Assembly: GCF_001955535.1 (NCBI RefSeq)
Contig: NZ_MPVN01000001.1
Span: 992,001 to 1,056,000 of the forward strand
Origin: Paenibacillus sp. FSL H7-0326
GTDB lineage: Bacteria > Bacillota > Bacilli > Paenibacillales > Paenibacillaceae
Reading direction: 5' to 3'
Length of the DNA: 64,000 bases
Below, one piece after another: positions 36,023 through 46,207 of this stretch. Positions within the stretch are counted from its first letter, which is position 1. Each line of letters starts with the position of its first letter. The notes beneath the pieces are model-generated. The model made no database searches. It was not told the DNA's origin and worked only from the letters and a program-made list of their open reading frames with translations. The translations under genes were made by a program, and so were the position numbers.

Positions 36023-36940
36023 TTATTCCTTTGACCTTTTAGCGAACAACTCCAGTTTAGCGTACATATCTTCCAACGTAAATCGGACATCTACATTGCG
36101 GTAAACCCGGATCAACCGTTCCGTTTGATGGTGAACATAATGCATGTCGGCGGTAATTCGCGGCGCGGGAACGGTAACGAAACCGTCCGAGTACTCAAGA
36201 TCGTCTAATATAAGACTTACGACCGGAGAATCTCCCAAGCCCCAACACTCACCTCTTGGCCACCCGTGCGCATTATCGTTATTAAATTGAATGAGTTGCT
36301 CGAAAAGGTACTTCCCGATTTCGCCGTGCGGCTTCACCCTGGATTCCAGTTCCGCCAGGCTGACCCGCATTGTGCTATATACGTTTTGCGGTACTTGCCA
36401 GAGTGGAATACTCGAGCCCATAACCACGTTAGCCGCGTGGATATCATTACTCAGGTTGAATTCCAATCTTCCGTTAGGGTAAGGTCCTCCACCGATCCAA
36501 ATTGCCGTCAATCGGTCTGCAATGCGAGGCTCCATGAGGTATGCAGATGCCAAGTCGGTCAATGGCCCAAGGAAAACGACGAAGAGCCGGTGGGAATCAT
36601 CAGAGAGCGCTTCGCGGATGATCGCCTCCGCGCCTCCCGAGACAACGGGCGTTTGCTCATCCTGCATTGCCTGAGGAGCCCCTTTGTAAACCGGAACCTC
36701 TCCTACATCCCCCATCAGGTTTAGAACACGCTTCACTTCGGCATAACTTTCTTCCATCGAATCCGTTGTCCGCCAAGTACCGAAATGTGCCGCAATGATT
36801 CCTTTGTTGATGAACATAGGCGTGAGCAAAGCATGTACGATAGCGTATTGGTCGTCCGCCTCATTCTTAGCATCCGTGTTCATGAGAACTCTTACCCGCT
36901 TCGGGTCTGGCACTTGAAAATTCATACTCATCCTACTCAT
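36023..36940 (-). CDS. Nucleoside-hydrolase-like protein (IUNH superfamily), copy 2
   Basis: This protein of about 300 aa is closely similar to copy 1 at 20801. It has NTDAKNEADDQYAIVHALLT near residue 22, VFLGPLTDLASAYLMEPRIA, and IWIGGGPYPNGRLEFNLSND. It also has IPLWQVPQNVYSTMRVSLAE and LGDSPVVSLIL. The start may be at 36940, 36931 or 36925; the short repeats of AGGATGAGT there make the choice hard. It overlaps the end of the GH43 gene and is the last gene of the eight-gene operon. Its presence in an operon that otherwise makes only glycosidases and a sugar transporter argues for a sugar-related substrate. Confidence 0.82.
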   Translation of the reverse strand: MSRMSMNFQVPDPKRVRVLMNTDAKNEADDQYAIVHALLTPMFINKGIIAAHFGTWRTTDSMEESYAEVKRVLNLMGDVGEVPVYKGAPQAMQDEQTPVVSGGAEAIIREALSDDSHRLFVVFLGPLTDLASAYLMEPRIADRLTAIWIGGGPYPNGRLEFNLSNDIHAANVVMGSSIPLWQVPQNVYSTMRVSLAELESRVKPHGEIGKYLFEQLIQFNNDNAHGWPRGECWGLGDSPVVSLILDDLEYSDGFVTVPAPRITADMHYVHHQTERLIRVYRNVDVRFTLEDMYAKLELFAKRSKE

Positions 36941-36941
36941 C

Positions 36942-38531
36942 CTACTTCCGTTCTACATATTCAAACCAATCAAAATCAGCATGCTTATCCTTGCCGCTCA
37001 TATCCTGACAGCAAATGCCCACGAAAGCACCAGTAAAGGCCATTTCATTATTAAACTCATCTGAAAGGGTACTCGCGTCAAGGACGGGACCTATTGGGAC
37101 CCACGTTTCTTCATCCCTCGAATAATAAAATTGTAATTGATCGTAGTCTACCGTCACTTCGAGATAGACCCGGTCCCAGCCCTCTATCGAAACATCATGC
37201 ACAGGCTGGCTGAATGCGATATTTTGGGCAGCAACGATTCCAATGCACTTGCCTAGCTTCTCATCATTACTGATTCTAAGATAGTAGAAATTACGTCTGT
37301 CGTACAAGCAGATCAGTCCAGCCATTTGTTGAAAGTTTCCCGGCTCAAATTCAACACAGGTTGATGCCGAATATTGAAACGACTGCTGCCTTCTGGCAAT
37401 CAAGCTTTGCTTATGCGTGGAAATTAACGATTCCTTACCCTTTAGTCTCAGATAACCGGGTCTTTCCTTTAAGGACAGCATATCCTCGCCTAACGGAATT
37501 CGGAGTGATGCGAAATGGATGTTTAATCGGTCGGAATTAAAATCGTCTCTGGTCGGTTCCGGTTCCCATTTATATTCAGGAAGATTCGGCGCCTCTACCT
37601 CAACGAGGGGATTATTGCCTCCGTGAGCCAATCTGAACCATCCATCTTCCGTCCACATCATTTTTTGGATAGCGGTTTCTCTTCCCAGGCTGCATCTCCC
37701 CGTTGTAGATATAGGTCTAGCGCAAAGATGTGCCATATACCATTCTCCATTAGGCATGTCCACGATGCACCCATGCCCCGCTTTCTGCAATACCAGCGTG
37801 GTGTCAGGTCTGGATGTTAATATGGGATTGGCGGGGTCGATCTCATACGGTCCCTCAATTGATTTTGAACGAGCCATCGTTACCGCATGGTGAATACCGG
37901 TGCCGCCTTCTGCCGTCATCAGATAATAGTAACCGTTATGCTTATAAAGATGAGGACCTTCGGTGATACCGATACTAGATCCTTTAAAGATGTTGACTGG
38001 CTCGCCTATGAGCCTCTTCTCTTCAAGCGAGAACTCCTGGAGCAGGATTCCCCCAAAGAGGTTCTTTACATTATTGCCCATCCGATAGTCCCACAGCATG
38101 CTTACGAGCCACTTTCTTCCGTCATTATCATGGAATAAAGACGGGTCAAACCCGCTGCTGTTCAGATAAATCGGCTCAGACCACTCACCATGAATATCAG
38201 TGGCCGTGACGAGATAATTATGCGTGTCCTTAAATCCCCATCCATCTACCGCTACTGCATTGGTATAGATGAGATAGAACACACCGTCGCTATAACTCAG
38301 GCATGGGGCCCAAACTCCCCCGGAGCATGGCACTCCTTTTAGATCCAGCTGAGATACTCGGTTTAGCGGATGCGAAATAAGCTTCCAATTAACCAAGTCC
38401 TTTGAATGGTGGATCGCCACGCCGGGGAACCATTGAAAGGTTGAAGTCGCAATATAAAAATCCTCGCCTAATCGAAGAATGGATGGGTCTGGATTAAATC
38501 CTGACAATACTGGATTGGAAATCGTTTTCAC
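36942..38531 (-). CDS. GH43-family glycosidase (beta-xylosidase type), copy 2
   Basis: This 529-aa cytoplasmic enzyme has the catalytic base in LSGFNPDPSILRLGEDFYIA, then TFQWFPGVAIHHSKDLVNWK, SGGVWAPCLSYSDGVFYLIY, and the middle Asp in NSSGFDPSLFHDNDGRKWLV. The acid Glu is in IGITEGPHLYKHNGYYYLMT. A C-terminal beta-sandwich domain follows from about residue 330. It starts with GTG (GAGGAG upstream). It lies directly after the GH42 gene in the operon. It would remove xylose or arabinofuranose side groups. Confidence 0.93.
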   Translation of the reverse strand: MKTISNPVLSGFNPDPSILRLGEDFYIATSTFQWFPGVAIHHSKDLVNWKLISHPLNRVSQLDLKGVPCSGGVWAPCLSYSDGVFYLIYTNAVAVDGWGFKDTHNYLVTATDIHGEWSEPIYLNSSGFDPSLFHDNDGRKWLVSMLWDYRMGNNVKNLFGGILLQEFSLEEKRLIGEPVNIFKGSSIGITEGPHLYKHNGYYYLMTAEGGTGIHHAVTMARSKSIEGPYEIDPANPILTSRPDTTLVLQKAGHGCIVDMPNGEWYMAHLCARPISTTGRCSLGRETAIQKMMWTEDGWFRLAHGGNNPLVEVEAPNLPEYKWEPEPTRDDFNSDRLNIHFASLRIPLGEDMLSLKERPGYLRLKGKESLISTHKQSLIARRQQSFQYSASTCVEFEPGNFQQMAGLICLYDRRNFYYLRISNDEKLGKCIGIVAAQNIAFSQPVHDVSIEGWDRVYLEVTVDYDQLQFYYSRDEETWVPIGPVLDASTLSDEFNNEMAFTGAFVGICCQDMSGKDKHADFDWFEYVERK

Positions 38532-38570
38532 GCTTTACTCCTCATAAGCTATTTTTTTGAAAAACTTGCA

Positions 38571-40628
38571 TCATTGCTGCTCCAAAATGAATACGCCATA
38601 CGGTTCCATTCGAACCTCATTGACCAAGGTCATTCCGGATAACAGCTCCTTAAACGCCTTCTTAAACCGAACGTTGACCGGTCTTTCGGAGTAATTCAGT
38701 AAGAAGGCATACTTCATTTCATCCAAGGCTCGAACGCCGAATTCGACTTCTGGCGGGGCATCCCACCAATCGGCGGAAGGCGATGTAAGTCCCAACTCGT
38801 CAATTAGCGCATCGACGACCGGTTCGTGGAATGCAGCTCCATAATACCAAACTTCACCTTGACCGAACGGCCGCTTCGTCATAGCCGGTTTACCCGCATA
38901 ATACTCGGTAGCGTACTCAGCAACGATTTGAACCTGCGGATCCGCTGGGCGTAATATCTCGTTAAAACCAACAGTTCGCGTTCCCGCAGGTAAGCTTCTT
39001 TCGCCGATCCAACGAATCTCCGCCGGTGGTACCGTGCCCTTAATCAGCGTATAATCCTCGATTGTGATTCCACAAAGCTTGGCAACCGCCCCCGGGAAAG
39101 GCCTCATATAACAATGTCCGTTCAAATTTTTATAACCGGTGCGCGCGCCGAACAGAAGCCTTCCTCCTTGCTCGGCATACGCTGCTAGAAGCAATGCGGT
39201 TTGGTCAGACATGATCGCCGGATGCGAATAAATAATAAGCTCGTATTTCAACAAATCCTCTAAAGCGATTGTCTGGCGCAATGTTATAATGTCTACGGGG
39301 ATATGCCGATATTGCAGCTGCTTGTACCAAGATCGCACGCTTTGTCCATGAAGGGGGCCGTGCCATTCGTCAAGCTCCCCGTCCCAAGAGTTGTCGTAAT
39401 CCTGCATAATGGCGACATCCGCCCGATACGTCGTCCCGGAGACAAGAGCTCCGATCCGCTGGAGCTCCTCGCCTACCTGGGCGACCTCCTGACCCCGCCT
39501 GTTCGGCTCATTGTGGTAGTCGTTGATGCCGTGCCAGTAAATTTCGGTGCCGAATGTCGCCGTCCGCCAACGGAAGTAGACGAGCAAGTCAGCGCCGTGC
39601 AGGATGGATTGGTACGACCATAACCGGATCTGTCCAGGCCTCGGCGTCCCCATGCCAAATCGGTTCGTCCATCCGCCCGGACCGGCCTGCTGTTCCATGA
39701 TGCAGAAATTTGGCGACATCGAACGGACGTTGGACAGTCCCATGCCGGAACCGCGGTCCATGAGCGGATTGTGATCCGTATCCGGAAAGATAGTGGAAAA
39801 CTGTGGATAAGAATCGTGTGAAAAGAAGTCGAGCACGTCCTCGGTCAGCTGATGGTTGTCCAAGTGCCCGAAAGTCCCGTTCGTCGTTATCCAATGATGC
39901 GGTGCCAGTTCCCGGATAATATCCGATTGAAGCTTGGCGAATGATATCGCAATATCCGAGATAAATCTTTTCTCGTCTAAAGCCAAATGCGGATTCGGCG
40001 ATCCGGAAACGGTCGGCTGCGTCAGGCGAACCTGTTCCCAATCGGTATAGGTCTGACTCCAGAATATGGTCCCCCAGGCCTTGTTCATTTGCTCAAGCGT
40101 TTCGTAACGGCTCTTCACCCATTCCCGGAATGCGATTTGATCGGATTCCGAATAGAAAACATTGACCTCGCAATTCAGTTCATTATCGATCTGCCAGCCA
40201 ATGACAGCAGGATGATCACGATAGGCTTCCGCCATTTTACGCACGATCTTCGCGCAAACCTCCCTGTACTTCGGGCTGCTGTAGTTGTAATGACGGCGTG
40301 CGCCGTGCCGATATAACACGCCTTCTACGTTAGCATTCAAGACTTCCGGATAGCGCTGAGTCAGCCAGGCCGGAGGAGTGGCCGTCGGCGTTCCGAGAAT
40401 GACCTTTAAACCATGGTCATGAGCCAAGTCCAACACTCGAAGAAAGAAGCTGAAATCATATCGCCCTTCTTCCGGCTCAAATATGGCCCAAGCGAACTCG
40501 GCCACCCGGATAACTGAAATATTCATCTCCCGCATGCGCCGAAAATCGTCAGCCCACAGCTCCTCAGGCCAATGCTCCGGGTAATAACAGACGCCAAGCT
40601 GCAAGCTGTGCATGCTTATGGATTTCAT
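38571..40628 (-). CDS. GH42 beta-galactosidase
   Basis: This 685-aa enzyme has a GH42 TIM barrel: LQLGVCYYPEHWPEELWADD at the start, NISVIRVAEFAWAIFEPEEG, and GTPTATPPAWL. The acid Glu is in VIGWQIDNELNCEV (about residue 150), and the nucleophile Glu in NFCIMEQQAGPGGWTNR (about 305). A trimerisation domain and a small beta domain follow, and the length is normal. It is intracellular, with no signal peptide. GGGAGG precedes the ATG. Together with the GH43_24-like protein two genes upstream, it fits breakdown of beta-galactan side chains. Confidence 0.95.
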   Translation of the reverse strand: MKSISMHSLQLGVCYYPEHWPEELWADDFRRMREMNISVIRVAEFAWAIFEPEEGRYDFSFFLRVLDLAHDHGLKVILGTPTATPPAWLTQRYPEVLNANVEGVLYRHGARRHYNYSSPKYREVCAKIVRKMAEAYRDHPAVIGWQIDNELNCEVNVFYSESDQIAFREWVKSRYETLEQMNKAWGTIFWSQTYTDWEQVRLTQPTVSGSPNPHLALDEKRFISDIAISFAKLQSDIIRELAPHHWITTNGTFGHLDNHQLTEDVLDFFSHDSYPQFSTIFPDTDHNPLMDRGSGMGLSNVRSMSPNFCIMEQQAGPGGWTNRFGMGTPRPGQIRLWSYQSILHGADLLVYFRWRTATFGTEIYWHGINDYHNEPNRRGQEVAQVGEELQRIGALVSGTTYRADVAIMQDYDNSWDGELDEWHGPLHGQSVRSWYKQLQYRHIPVDIITLRQTIALEDLLKYELIIYSHPAIMSDQTALLLAAYAEQGGRLLFGARTGYKNLNGHCYMRPFPGAVAKLCGITIEDYTLIKGTVPPAEIRWIGERSLPAGTRTVGFNEILRPADPQVQIVAEYATEYYAGKPAMTKRPFGQGEVWYYGAAFHEPVVDALIDELGLTSPSADWWDAPPEVEFGVRALDEMKYAFLLNYSERPVNVRFKKAFKELLSGMTLVNEVRMEPYGVFILEQQ

Positions 40629-40666
40629 GAGCCGATTCTTCCTCCCTTATTGCATAGACAAATGCA

Positions 40667-43111
40667 TTACGAATGAATGATGGCATTTGCATAAAACCCT
40701 CTTGTTCTTCCGTCAATGAACAAATCGGAGCAAATCCGGAAAGAGCCTTTGACCCGGATGTCATGGGAAGAAGCCCCAATCATAGCTTCGATTTCGCCAG
40801 CCTCGATTTTCCACGTCATATTGGTATCCAGGAAAGCAAATTGACTCGGATCCATAATGAATTGGATCGTTCTCGTCTCGTCCGGTCTCAATGGAACTCT
40901 TACGAAACCTGCCAATTCTTGAACGGGACGCACCACGCTTGCATATTTGTCACGAATGTAGAGCTGAACGACTTCCTCACCAAATACCTCTCCTGTATTT
41001 GTTACATCGATCGTTACGATGACTTGGTCCGTGGGCTCATATGCCTCCATGCTGATCGTCATGTTCGAATAACGGAAGGTCGTATACGAAAGACCATGTC
41101 CAAAGTAATACCGGGGCTCTCGAGGGCAATCTAAATAACTCGTATATTCGTTTATTGTGCCGACATGATAGCTCGACCCATGATCGTGATTATAGAAAAG
41201 AGGAACTTGTCCGGCGTTGTAAGCTACCGAAACCGGCAATCTTCCCGCCGGATTATAATCACCGAATAAAATATCCGCCATGGCTTTCGCACCGTATTGT
41301 CCCGGATTCCAAGCTTCGAGAATAGCGTCGAGGTGTTGGTCAGCCATGTCGCTCGATATCGGTCTGCCGTCAAAATGAACCGCTACTGTCGGCTTCTTCA
41401 ATGCCGCAAGTTTGCGGATGAAGCTTTCCTGACATTCAGGAAGCCCAATACTCGTCGAATCGATTCCTTCACCCGTTGTACAGAACATGCCCCATCCATG
41501 TTTTCCACCTAAAGTAAGGATGACCACATCGGCTTCGAATGCTACCGCCAGTGCCTCATCGTGCATGGATGTATCGTCCCCTGCATAGGCGTAACCATAA
41601 GCATAGGTTACTTCAGCATTCGGGCATTCCAGAATGATCTGCTCCAGTAGATGATTACACGTCGGATAATGCTTTCTTACGAGCTCCTCCGTTTTTGCGC
41701 TTTCGACCTGCACGATACTTCCGGGATACGTGTAGAGATTCTTATCCACGCCGAACTCGCTCGCGCTCAGATTAGAAATTTTTTCGAAGTCCACACCTGC
41801 CATTGTGTTTCCGACATTCAGCATGGCATCGAACAAACTCGTATACGAATATCCTCCGAATAATGATCTCGTGGATGCCGCATGATGGCCGATTACGGCG
41901 ATTTTCTTCTGAGCAGTCCTTTTTAGGGGAAGCAGACCCTTATTTTTCAGCAGCACGATCGATTCACGCGCTGCTTTCAAGCTGGTTTCTCTATTGTTAG
42001 GATCTGCATATATACGTTCTATCTCATCGCTCGACATCGGATAAGGATTCTCGAACAATCCCAACTCAAACTTCGCGATTAATACGTGACGGACAGCCCG
42101 GTCGAGAATCTCGATCTCAACCTCACCGTCCTGAATACGCTTCATTAAATCATCGTTATAGCAGTCCTTGGAAGGTAATTCTACGTCCATACCGGCCTTC
42201 AAGGACAATTCACCGGCATCCGTCCTGGTCTCAGAAACCATATGCCTTGTATGAAGCTCCGAGATGGAGGTGTAGTCGGATACGACCAAGCCGTCAAAAC
42301 CCATTTCCTCCCGCAGAAATTCGGTAAGATACCTTCGGGAACCAACGACGGGTTCGCCATCGATGGAACTGTACGTATTCATGATCGATTTCATGTTTGC
42401 AAGGGTTATGGCAGCCTGGAAAGGCTTCGCATATACCTCTCGGAGCATTCTTGGAGGAATCGGCGTTGTGGCAGCATGAATGCCTCCCTGGGTCATATGG
42501 TAGCCGACAAAATGTTTGGCGCATGCCAGTACCCCTTCTTTGAGGTCCCCATCGTTTTGCAAACCCGATACATAAGCTGTTCCCATCGCGGCCGCCAACG
42601 CAGGGTCTTCCCCATACGTTTCGCCTTGACGTCCGAAGCGAGGATCGCGGGAAATATCCAACACCGGGGCGAACGCATGCGAAACGCCGACAGCCCGAGC
42701 TTGATTGCGAATAATCTTGGCCAGTTCCTTCTGAAGCGCGGGATTCCAGGTGGAGGCTTGCCCGATTCCCGGAGGGAAGCTTGTTGCTTCGGGAAGCAAC
42801 GCACCCGCTAATGTTTCTAGATGAAAAATAGCGGGAATGCGGTGATCGCTTAATTCCATAATTTTATCCTGGATGCGTGTTACCTTTTCAACAACAGACT
42901 CCTTACTGTCCAATTCGCCCGCGAAAAGCATAACGACTTCCCCAGCGCCCTGGGGATAGTCCTTCTCAAGCTTTTCAATAGACCCTTTGTCCGGCATATA
43001 GCCGACAATTTGCCCCATTTTTTCTTCGATACTCATGCGCTGCAATAAATCATCCGCGCGCTCTTGAGCAGACAGGGAAGTATCTAAATAGTTGCGCGCT
43101 CTTCTATCCAT
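40667..43111 (-). CDS. GH3 beta-glycosidase
   Basis: This 814-aa enzyme has GH3 N-terminal domain parts RMSIEEKMGQIVGYMP and FAPVLDISRDPRFGRQGETY, GVLACAKHFVGYH, and the nucleophile Asp in FDGLVVSDYTSISELH (about residue 285). The C-terminal domain has SIVLLKNKGLLPLK and the FGHGLSYTTF fibronectin-III boundary near 675; the FnIII domain ends the protein. Activity may be beta-glucosidase or beta-xylosidase. ATG 43111 was chosen (GGAGG upstream) over 43138. There is no signal peptide. Confidence 0.93.
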   Translation of the reverse strand: MDRRARNYLDTSLSAQERADDLLQRMSIEEKMGQIVGYMPDKGSIEKLEKDYPQGAGEVVMLFAGELDSKESVVEKVTRIQDKIMELSDHRIPAIFHLETLAGALLPEATSFPPGIGQASTWNPALQKELAKIIRNQARAVGVSHAFAPVLDISRDPRFGRQGETYGEDPALAAAMGTAYVSGLQNDGDLKEGVLACAKHFVGYHMTQGGIHAATTPIPPRMLREVYAKPFQAAITLANMKSIMNTYSSIDGEPVVGSRRYLTEFLREEMGFDGLVVSDYTSISELHTRHMVSETRTDAGELSLKAGMDVELPSKDCYNDDLMKRIQDGEVEIEILDRAVRHVLIAKFELGLFENPYPMSSDEIERIYADPNNRETSLKAARESIVLLKNKGLLPLKRTAQKKIAVIGHHAASTRSLFGGYSYTSLFDAMLNVGNTMAGVDFEKISNLSASEFGVDKNLYTYPGSIVQVESAKTEELVRKHYPTCNHLLEQIILECPNAEVTYAYGYAYAGDDTSMHDEALAVAFEADVVILTLGGKHGWGMFCTTGEGIDSTSIGLPECQESFIRKLAALKKPTVAVHFDGRPISSDMADQHLDAILEAWNPGQYGAKAMADILFGDYNPAGRLPVSVAYNAGQVPLFYNHDHGSSYHVGTINEYTSYLDCPREPRYYFGHGLSYTTFRYSNMTISMEAYEPTDQVIVTIDVTNTGEVFGEEVVQLYIRDKYASVVRPVQELAGFVRVPLRPDETRTIQFIMDPSQFAFLDTNMTWKIEAGEIEAMIGASSHDIRVKGSFRICSDLFIDGRTRGFYANAIIHS

Positions 43112-43145
43112 GCGTTTCCTCCACTCCAGCATTAGCAAGTCATGA

Positions 43146-44222
43146 TTACTCGTAGTCCTCTATTTTCCATTCTTCCTTCCAATCCAGGTAAGCCATGTTC
43201 CCATCGAACCGGACCGGAAGCCATACATAATCAGAATTGCAAGTATCGAAATCGAGCGATACGGGCAGTTTGTCTTCAACTTTCAGCACATAGTCGATTT
43301 CCGGATCGAAGATCGACTTATAAATGTCGGCTGCGATGTGGGATTGCGTTCCATCCGCATAACGATCCCCTACAAGCTCCGGAAGATTCGGTATCCATCG
43401 ATCCGCGAGCGCTATATACAGGTCTTTCTTGAACGGGTGCTTAAACACGGACGTAATCTGCGAATTATAAGACGTTCGCGACCGGTCGTCCGGATGCGGA
43501 TCTCCCAGAACATCCCACGGACCATGGAAGGTTTTCGCGCAAGCGACTTCCGAAGGGTTCGGATGATAGCCTGTTGTTCCGGACGTAAATAAATAGTGCA
43601 GTCCTTTTCGGTTGAAATAAGCAGGCGCTTCGCGCACGTAAGGAGGCTGGATATTTGGAAAATGCGTAGAATAATAGCCAGTTACGTCCGTATAATCGTC
43701 CGTCAAGTCGGCGCATATAAGTTCGGAATGGACTCTTTCAAAGTAATAATAAGCCTTGCCTTCCGGAGCGACGACCAAGTCGAAATCGCCGGCGCCCATA
43801 TTTAAAGGACGGATATCTTTGTTAACGACCGTGTAGGGACCCAGGATATGGTCAGCGGTCAGGATCGTGGATTTTTGCCCCTCTTGCCTCATGACCTTCA
43901 CCCAACAAACAAATTTCTGCGTCGACTGGTTAAAGATAATATGCGGCCTGTCCATATATTGAGCAGGATGCAGCGGGGAATCAGCGTCGTCAACGTCGGG
44001 AGGGATGATCACGCCTTTGTCTTCCCAGTTGTATAAGTCTTTGGAGGCGTAGCATCTTACTCCCCAGTGCCAAATTCCGCTGCCGACTTTCGTCTTTTCT
44101 TTGTTTTCCCCGTACCAATAGAACGTATCGCCTACGGTAATAATAGATCCGCCGTGAGCCTGGATTCGTTTGCCTTCGGTGTCCAGCCATACTTGGCCCG
44201 GTCTGATCGAATTGTATGTCAT
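43146..44222 (-). CDS. GH43 subfamily 24-like protein (exo-beta-1,3-galactanase type)
   Basis: This 358-aa protein is a single five-bladed propeller with no extra domain. IQAHGGSIITVGDTFYWYGE at the start, with GIWHWGVRCYASKDLYNWED, is the pattern of GH43_24 enzymes, which lack the usual base Asp and act on beta-1,3-galactan. Further parts are YMDRPHIIFNQSTQKFVCWV, APEGKAYYYFERVHSELICA, and VREAPAYFNRKGLHYLF with the Glu. AAGGAG precedes the ATG. It sits in the operon right after the transporter genes. The subfamily call is made from motifs only. Confidence 0.8.
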   Translation of the reverse strand: MTYNSIRPGQVWLDTEGKRIQAHGGSIITVGDTFYWYGENKEKTKVGSGIWHWGVRCYASKDLYNWEDKGVIIPPDVDDADSPLHPAQYMDRPHIIFNQSTQKFVCWVKVMRQEGQKSTILTADHILGPYTVVNKDIRPLNMGAGDFDLVVAPEGKAYYYFERVHSELICADLTDDYTDVTGYYSTHFPNIQPPYVREAPAYFNRKGLHYLFTSGTTGYHPNPSEVACAKTFHGPWDVLGDPHPDDRSRTSYNSQITSVFKHPFKKDLYIALADRWIPNLPELVGDRYADGTQSHIAADIYKSIFDPEIDYVLKVEDKLPVSLDFDTCNSDYVWLPVRFDGNMAYLDWKEEWKIEDYE

Positions 44223-44272
44223 GCGATTAACTCCTTCGTAGTAAGCATCTTACGGATACCTCCGGAATGCGG

Positions 44273-45157
44273 CTATTCTTTCACGCTGCCGAGCACGATC
44301 CCCTTCATGAAGAACCGCTGCAGGAACGGGTATACGAGCAGAATCGGCAGCGAACCAAGGAAGATCTGAGCGGACTTGAAGGTGCGGTCGCTGATTTTCG
44401 ACAATTCCGCAATCGTTTCAAGACTTGCGTTATTGAAATTTTGCTGGATAACTACTGTCTGCAGGTAACTCTGGAGCGGGTAATTTTCCGGCGTGTTCAT
44501 GAAGATAAGTCCGTCGAACCAGGAATTCCAGTGGAAAACCATGGTGAACAGCGTAATGGTAGCCAAAGCCGGCGCGGATAATGGCACGTACACTTTCCAG
44601 AGCGTGGTCCAGTGGCCGGCACCATCCATAAAGGCTGCCTCTTCCAATTCCTTCGGCAAGCCCCGGAAGAAATTGAGCAATAAGATCATATTAAAGATCG
44701 GAACCGCTGACGGCAGGACAAGCGCCCAGACGGAGTCGAGAATTCCGGTGTATTTCACCATCATATACAACGGAATAAGTCCGCCGTTAAATAGCATAGT
44801 AAACACAAACACCCATGCGTAAATCGTCCGCCCCCGGAATTTGTTTACCTCTTTCGACAGGGGGTAAGCGACGAGTATCGTCAGCACCATATTGACGGTC
44901 AGACCGACGGCGACGCGTTTGATCGTCATCAGGATGGATTCGAAAAACTCTTCTTTTCCAAGGACATACTTATAAGACTCCAGTGTGAATTCGACTGGCC
45001 ATAGCTTGACGTAACCTGCCGCAGCAGCGGAACTGGAGCTGAACGATACCGCCAGCACATGAACGAGCGGTAATATGCACAGAACCGACAAGAGCGCAAG
45101 GAAAATGTAATTAAACCCAATAAATATTTTACGGCTCAGCGTAAAGTGTTCCACCAT
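44273..45157 (-). CDS. Sugar ABC transporter permease, LplC/YtcP type
   Basis: This 294-aa inner-membrane permease has six TM segments. The EAA loop is EAAFMDGAGHWTTLWKVYVP followed by LSAPALATI, and the C-terminus IFLGSLPILLVYPFLQRFFM-KGIVLGSVKE is typical. It pairs with the LplB-type permease just upstream. No ATPase gene is nearby, so a shared MsmX-type ATPase encoded elsewhere is expected. Confidence 0.92.
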   Translation of the reverse strand: MVEHFTLSRKIFIGFNYIFLALLSVLCILPLVHVLAVSFSSSSAAAAGYVKLWPVEFTLESYKYVLGKEEFFESILMTIKRVAVGLTVNMVLTILVAYPLSKEVNKFRGRTIYAWVFVFTMLFNGGLIPLYMMVKYTGILDSVWALVLPSAVPIFNMILLLNFFRGLPKELEEAAFMDGAGHWTTLWKVYVPLSAPALATITLFTMVFHWNSWFDGLIFMNTPENYPLQSYLQTVVIQQNFNNASLETIAELSKISDRTFKSAQIFLGSLPILLVYPFLQRFFMKGIVLGSVKE

Positions 45158-45177
45158 AATTGTTCGTCCCCTTTTCC

Positions 45178-46134
45178 TTAGAATATCCTGTAGTTGGCGA
45201 AACGGTAGGCAAGGAAGTAAGACGCTGATAGCAAAATCAGAGAAACGACCGACTTGAAGAGACCAACGGCTGTTGCTACTCCATATTGTGCATCAACGAT
45301 GCCAATCCGGTAAACGAATGTATCGATAATGTCGCCTGTTTCATACACTTGAGGACTATACAAATTGTATACCTGATCGAAGCCGGCATTGAGGACTTGG
45401 CCCAAAGCCAGCGTTGCTGTCAAAATAATGATCGGCGTCATACCAGGCAAAGTCACGTACAGTGTCTGCTTCCACCGATTCGCGCCGTCGATTACGGCTG
45501 CTTCGTACAACGTTGGATTAATGCCGGTGAGTGCGGCCAAATAGACGATGGTATTAAACCCGAATTCCTTCCACACATCCGAGGTAACCAGAACGGAGCG
45601 GAACCAGTCATTGCTGCCCAAGAAATAGATCGGTTCGATTCCGAACCCCTTCAACATTTGGTTGACGATTCCGTACGATGGGGACAGAATATCGATTAAA
45701 ACCCCTCCGAGAATAATCCAAGACAAAAAGTGTGGCAAGTACACCAAAGTCTGAACCGTTCGCTTGAATAGCTCCTTGCGAACTTCGTTAAGCAGCAAAG
45801 CAACCACGACCGGAACGATTAAACCGACTACGATCTTCATCACGGCAATGATAAGCGTATTCCAGATGATCTGAAAGGATCCAGGCAATGTCATAACGTA
45901 GCGGATATTCTCAAGGCCACTCCACTCGGAATCAAATATGCCTCGAGCAGGGTTAAAATCCTGGAAGGCGATTACAGCACCAAGCATAGGACCGTAGCTG
46001 TAGACGAGAATTAGGAGCAGTCCCGGCAAGATCATGAGATGCAAGGGCAGCTGAAACTTCCATGCGCGTTTTTTTTCCGTTCTGACCGCCGATTCCACGA
46101 TGGCTATTCGATTTTCTGTCACTTTATTCAACAC
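45178..46134 (-). CDS. Sugar ABC transporter permease, LplB/YteP type
   Basis: This 318-aa membrane permease has PLHLMILPGLLLILVYSYGP near residue 30, GAVIAFQDFNPARGIFDSEW, LPHFLSWIILGGVLIDILSP, and the EAA loop YEAAVIDGANRWKQTLYVTL. The GTG at 46134 has AAAGGAAG seven bases upstream and is preferred; ATGs at 46158 and 46152 have no RBS. It is the second gene of the eight-gene operon. Confidence 0.92.
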   Translation of the reverse strand: MLNKVTENRIAIVESAVRTEKKRAWKFQLPLHLMILPGLLLILVYSYGPMLGAVIAFQDFNPARGIFDSEWSGLENIRYVMTLPGSFQIIWNTLIIAVMKIVVGLIVPVVVALLLNEVRKELFKRTVQTLVYLPHFLSWIILGGVLIDILSPSYGIVNQMLKGFGIEPIYFLGSNDWFRSVLVTSDVWKEFGFNTIVYLAALTGINPTLYEAAVIDGANRWKQTLYVTLPGMTPIIILTATLALGQVLNAGFDQVYNLYSPQVYETGDIIDTFVYRIGIVDAQYGVATAVGLFKSVVSLILLSASYFLAYRFANYRIF

Positions 46135-46207
46135 GGCGGATCTTCCTTTCATCCCCATATGGCCGAATTCTGCCCTCGCGGAGGACAGAATTCGAATTTG
46201 GGTTCCA

